Source of the DNA: Cycas panzhihuaensis
Lineage: Eukaryota; Cycadophyta
Length of the DNA stretch: 64,000 nucleotides
Assembly (NCBI GenBank): GCA_023213395.1
Contig: CM041465.1
Span: 89,597,741-89,661,740 of the forward strand
Reading direction: 5' to 3'
In this document: positions 60,351 to 64,000 of the stretch, piece after piece
Layout of the letters: every line of letters starts with the position of its first letter
Position numbering within the stretch: the stretch's first letter is position 1
The notes under the pieces: model-generated
The model's input: the letters and a program-made list of their open reading frames with translations, nothing else
What the model was told of the DNA's origin: nothing
Database searches by the model: none
Position numbers and translations under genes: made by a program

Positions 60351-60399
60351 ATGAGATAGATGAGACTCCCAACTAACTACCAGTATAAAGTGGGATCAA

Positions 60400-61352
60400 A
60401 AGGTTTTCCTTGTTCATCTAGGTTTAACTTTGTTCCTATTTCCATGGGAATTAGTGTAGGTTTACAATTTGTCATCCTGAATCTTTCCAAGAGTTCATTG
60501 GCATACTTAGTTTGAGTTAGGAGGATGTGTCCTAGTTCTTACTAAATTTTAATTCTAAGGAAGTAGTGAAGGAGCCCAAGGTCAATCATCTCAAAGTTAC
60601 TCTTTAACTCTAATTAAAGCCAAGATATTTCATTTGTATCATTACTAGTGATAGCAAGGTTATCCACATAAAATACAATGATGGTGATCAAATTGTCTCT
60701 AACATGAATATAAAGGTTAGGGTTAGACAATGAATATTTGAATCCATGTTGAGTGAGAAATATATCTATCTTTGTATACCAGGCACGTGGTGCCTACTTG
60801 AGTCTATAAAGAGGTTTCTTGAGTTTTATAAACTAACTATTCTTATCTTAGAATAATATAGCATGGGGGTTGTTTCAAGAAAATCTCTTCTTTGAGCTCT
60901 CCATTCAGGAAAGCACTCTTCACATCCATTTGGTAAATAGTCCATCCAAATTGGGCTACGATGGATATAACCAAATGGAATATGGTCATGTTGGCTACTG
61001 GTGCAAAGGTCTCATCATAGTCAAGTGCTTCCTGTTATTTGAAACCTATTGCAATAAGGCAAGCTTTATGATGCTCTATGGTGCCATCTGCATGGAACTT
61101 TGTCTTGTATAGCCATCTACAATTAATTACTTTATTCATAGGTGGTAAGTTAATCAGCTTCCAAGTGCTACTTTTTAAGATCAAATTCATCTTTTCATCC
61201 ATAACTACTTTCCACATTTGGTCTTTAACTATCTCCTCAAATGTGGAAGGCTCGAGTGTTTCAAAAACACATATCATGGGAGTAAAGTTTATCGAGTGTA
61301 TCATCTTGGAAGGCCTCTTTACATCTATGGGAGGAGGAGGATCATCCTTCAA
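60400..61352 (-). pseudogene. copia-5 reverse transcriptase
   Basis: N-terminal linker at 61035-61352: TFEEIVKDQMWKVVMDEKMN, STWKLINLPPMNKVINCRWL, YKTKFHADGTIEHHKACLIA. Then comes YQMDVKSAFLNGELKEEIF (around 60890-60930, with a frameshift), a R-W---D block near 60780, and the active-site loop FYVDNLAIT near 60675, where YVDD has become YVDN by G-to-A. Confidence 0.88.
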
Positions 61353-61559
61353 AAGCTATTGTACCTACTTAGGAGGTGACTGAAAGCTGGTGGCTTCCAC
61401 TTAAAGGTTATCAATTGAGATAGGAGGCAAAGTTATGATTACTTAAGTGGATGACAAAGAAGTTGTTGGAACTGATGATGGACCAAGAGTGTAAAAGAAA
61501 GCTAGTATAGGTGGCTCTAAAATTTATCCAAGGGTCACTTATGATGTACCAACTTCATC

Positions 61560-62490
61560 TACTACTACAATCTGAGGTGGAGGAGGTGTCAGTTCTTATG
61601 ATTCTTTTGTAAAGATTACATCTCGTGTTATATAAGCTTGGCTACCAACTATGTCAAAGACTTTATAGGTCTTACAACTAGGTATATTGCTAAGGAAGAT
61701 GCACTTAATTCCTTTGTCATCAAGCTTTTTTCTATTATCCTTTGGGACATGTTTGTATGTTGTGCATCCAAAGATCCTCAAGTGAGCTACATATGGTTTC
61801 TATCCTGACCAAGCTTCTTCGTGAGTAATGTTCCTAATCGTAACTGTAGGACTTATGTTAGTTAGGTAAGCAACCATGGAAATGGCATCAACCCAAAATC
61901 TGGTGGTAAGGTTGGTAGTACTAAGCATGACTTTTCCTTTGTTGATCAAAGTCAGATTCATCCTTTTAGCTACATCATTCTACTAAGGTATGTAAGGAGT
62001 AGAAAATTGACATTGGATGCCATGTTCCTTACAAAAGTTATTGAACTAGTTTAAAATATACTCACCACCATTATCAGATCTAAGGGTCTTGAGTTTCATT
62101 CCACTTTCATTTTTTATAATAGTTTTAAACTCTTTAAATTTGCCTAGGGCTTACTATTTGTTTCTCAAGAAATAGACCCATACTTTCCTTGAGAATTCAT
62201 CTATGAAGGTGATGAAATACCAGCTACCATTGAGAGATTCGATAGACATAAGGCCAGAAATATTAGAGTGGACCAACTCTAATGGTTCGAAATCTCTCCA
62301 TGCACTCTTGGAAGGGAATTTTTCTCTTTGCTACTTTCTCTTTAGGTAGGCCTCATATATACTATGATATCTCTTGATTTTAGGTAGGTCATATACCATT
62401 TTGAGCTTAGACATGAGGTTTAAGCTTTACATATTCAGATGACCTAGGCATTAATGCCATAGGTGGTCTTTAGAGCTATGTGTGATCATG
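61560..62490 (-). pseudogene. copia-5 integrase and GAG-pre-integrase
   Basis: Domains in order: LWHQCLGHLNM-SLNLMSK-like box near 62430-62470, AWRDFEPLELVHSNISGLMS (first Asp to Asn), WYFITFIDEFSRKVWVYFLR, LKTLRSDNGGEYILN (second Asp), YIP--NDVAKRMNLTLINKG and HLRIFGCTTYKHVPKDNRKK (61596-61781). Frame breaks at stops in former Gln/Trp codons. Confidence 0.88.
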
Positions 62491-62637
62491 TCATCTTTTG
62501 AATGGGAGCATTCTCCTAGTTCTTGTATGCAAGGGGACTCTTCATCAATTACATCCTTCCCCTTATCATATTAAGTTGTGTTGGCCACTGAACAAGATTC
62601 ATATTGAGGGTAGTGGCAAGGGGGACTCCATCTATGC

Positions 62638-63240
62638 CACCATCTTCATGTCCTATAGATATAAGTTTGATAGAGAAATCATATCTAAGTACACAACAAT
62701 AATATTACTAATTAAATCATGAAAAATATGAACCTTTGCTCTTTGATAAGTTGCACAAGCATTTTTTAATCTAAAAGTTATGACTTTATACATGAAAATT
62801 TCCCAAGGAGTAGTAAATACAATTTTATGATGATCTCAAGGTGAGATGAAAATCTAATTATAACTTGAAAAGTCATCCATAAGAGATATCACCTCAAAAC
62901 CAGCTGTTTAGTCCCAAATATAATCAAGAAAAAGAAGAGGAAAATTATTTTTAGGGTACACCTCATTAATATCTTAAAAATTAATGCAAATTTGAATTGA
63001 ACTATTTTTCTTTACAACTAAAACTATATTAAAGACCCATTGAGAGTAATCAACACTCTCAATAAATCTAACTCCTAACAACTTCTCTATTTCTTGTTTA
63101 ATAATAAGATATAGATGTGGGTGAATAGGACATTGTTTTTGTCATTTAGGTTTGATGCCAGGAGTTACTGTGATATTGTACTCAATGACTTAAGGATTAG
63201 ACCATACATATCTTTATAATCCTAAGAAAAGACTAAGTTA
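62638..63240 (-). pseudogene. Tat-type reverse transcriptase, N-terminal part
   Basis: Minus strand: YEDMYGL (the Y-DMPG box), CPIHPHLYLIIKQEIEKLLG, FIESVDYSQWVFNIVLVVKK, ICINFQDINEVYPKNNFPL (R-CVDYRDLN-A-PKD box), SLMDDFSSYN-I (first Asp), TFRLKNACATYQRAKVHIF, then VVYLDMISLS, where YxDD has become YLDM. Continues at 59328 after removing copia-5. Confidence 0.92.
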
Positions 63241-64000
63241 AACTCATGAAAGAGATCCTTAAATTGAGTGATCTCTTGGTGAGTATAACTAGCCCCTAAT
63301 TTGATAATCTTACGGGTATCACCAAGTTCTAAGTCTACATCAATAGTCAACTCCATAAACATAGCATTTCCCTATTCAAAGTGAGGAGGAGTAGGTTCTA
63401 TTAGAGAAACCACCTCCTAAGGTTGGGAATGATCAAATAATGGTGAACCATGTTATATTACTTCGAAAAACCCAACCTATGATGTCTCTCAGGAAGACTA
63501 GGAAATGACCTTGCTAAATGTTCGAGAATTACCTCATCATTTTCAAAGTGATTAAGGTGGAGAATTTCAATGGGGAGTAAAATTCTCTGTAGGTTAATAG
63601 ATAAGGAAGAGGGCCTAAAATACAAAGGAGAGTTAACTAAAGAGCCTAGGAAAATAAGAACAAACTCAATGATTGAGGAACTTAAGAGAAAAGAATAGGC
63701 CTTTCAATAAATTTCCAAGTCAACATAAAGGTTTGGTCAAAATCCTAATAATACAAATGATGATCTTGATTAGACAAAGACATTAAAAAGATGAAGGATG
63801 GTGGAGAAGTATCCATGAAAGAACATGAAGGAAAATAAATAGTAGAAATCAAATTCACTTCCCGTGCTTGAGTGGGGGGTGTTTTGATTACTTTGAAGTG
63901 TATTAAGTGAATCAATATCCTTGTTGTATGATTTTAAGTCTGAATGCTAATGTAACAATATCATTTTCTCATGTCTATTCAATCAAGTAGTAAAGAGACG
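63241..64000 (-). pseudogene. Tat-type pol upstream of RT, toward protease
   Basis: Minus strand pieces DVDLELGDTRKIIKLGASYT, HQEITQFKDLFHEFNLVFS precede the Y-DM box, as in Tat polyproteins. Farther right only scattered pieces (DQDHHLYY-DFDQTF) are readable, and no protease DSGA box is seen before the window edge. Confidence 0.6.

Larger units (their letters stand above)
59329..62632 (-). mobile_element. copia-5, 5'-truncated Ty1/copia nested in Tat-type RT
   Basis: One LTR at left, polypurine tract, then RNase H, RT, integrase and part of GAG-pre-integrase reading right to left. Gag, protease and the right LTR are missing. The RT of the host element breaks at its left end and resumes at its right end. 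A TATGG/TATGC pair at 59324-59328 and 62633-62637 is suggestive, but with no right LTR it cannot be called a target duplication. Confidence 0.82.

Noticed and set aside
61078-61383. 101-codon + open frame
   Set aside because: Antisense to a clear copia-5 RT linker on the minus strand.
62498-62722. 74-codon + open frame
   Set aside because: Antisense shadow spanning the copia-5/Tat RT junction.

Overview
This window looks like nuclear DNA from a large, repeat-rich plant genome. It is strongly AT-rich, has no run of intact host genes, and consists mostly of plant LTR retrotransposons with PBS sites matching initiator tRNA-Met. Reading frames are broken mainly by TAG/TAA/TGA where Gln, Arg or Trp codons are expected, and aligned LTR copies differ largely by C-to-T and G-to-A transitions. 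That is the mark of old, cytosine-methylated, slowly purged heterochromatin. I cannot name the species; a gymnosperm or another giant-genome seed plant is a guess.

Layout. (1) 1-8943: an old Ty1/copia element on + (copia-0). Its integrase is split by a complete minus-strand copia (copia-1, 714-6055, TSD GATCT). Its RNase H is split by a GC-rich segment of unknown origin (about 7758-8210). (2) 9190-9520: a minus-strand Ty3/gypsy Gag relic. (3) 10341-32395: one + strand Ty3/gypsy chromovirus (gypsy-1) stretched to 22 kb. A non-coding LTR element (LARD-like, 15297-20018) sits in its RNase H. A minus-strand copia (copia-3, about 20835-31320) sits in its integrase and itself contains another complete copia (copia-2, 21492-26492, TSD TTCCC). 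A foldback palindrome with a 124-bp TA core lies in the leader. (4) 32401-42837: mostly unrecognised sequence with a minus-strand gypsy RT relic, a CpG-retaining patch (36640-36960) and a diverged tandem array (37081-38680). (5) 42843-50247: copia-4 on minus, the best preserved element (447-bp LTRs, TSD AACCT). Its 2.1-kb leader holds a U2 snRNA-like pseudogene, a cluster of G-runs and an unrecognised antisense reading frame of about 250 codons. (6) about 50253-64000: a minus-strand Tat-lineage gypsy. It carries an archaeal-type RNase H placed after the integrase, an antisense extra ORF with a candidate 82-bp intron, two minisatellites in its presumed LTR side, and a nested copia-5 in its reverse transcriptase.

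Functionally, each element originally encoded Gag and a protease-integrase-RT-RNase H polyprotein (copia order) or a protease-RT-RNase H-integrase polyprotein (gypsy order). None appears able to make a full polyprotein now. The least explained parts are the leader of copia-4 and the antisense-ORF/aRNH end of the Tat element.
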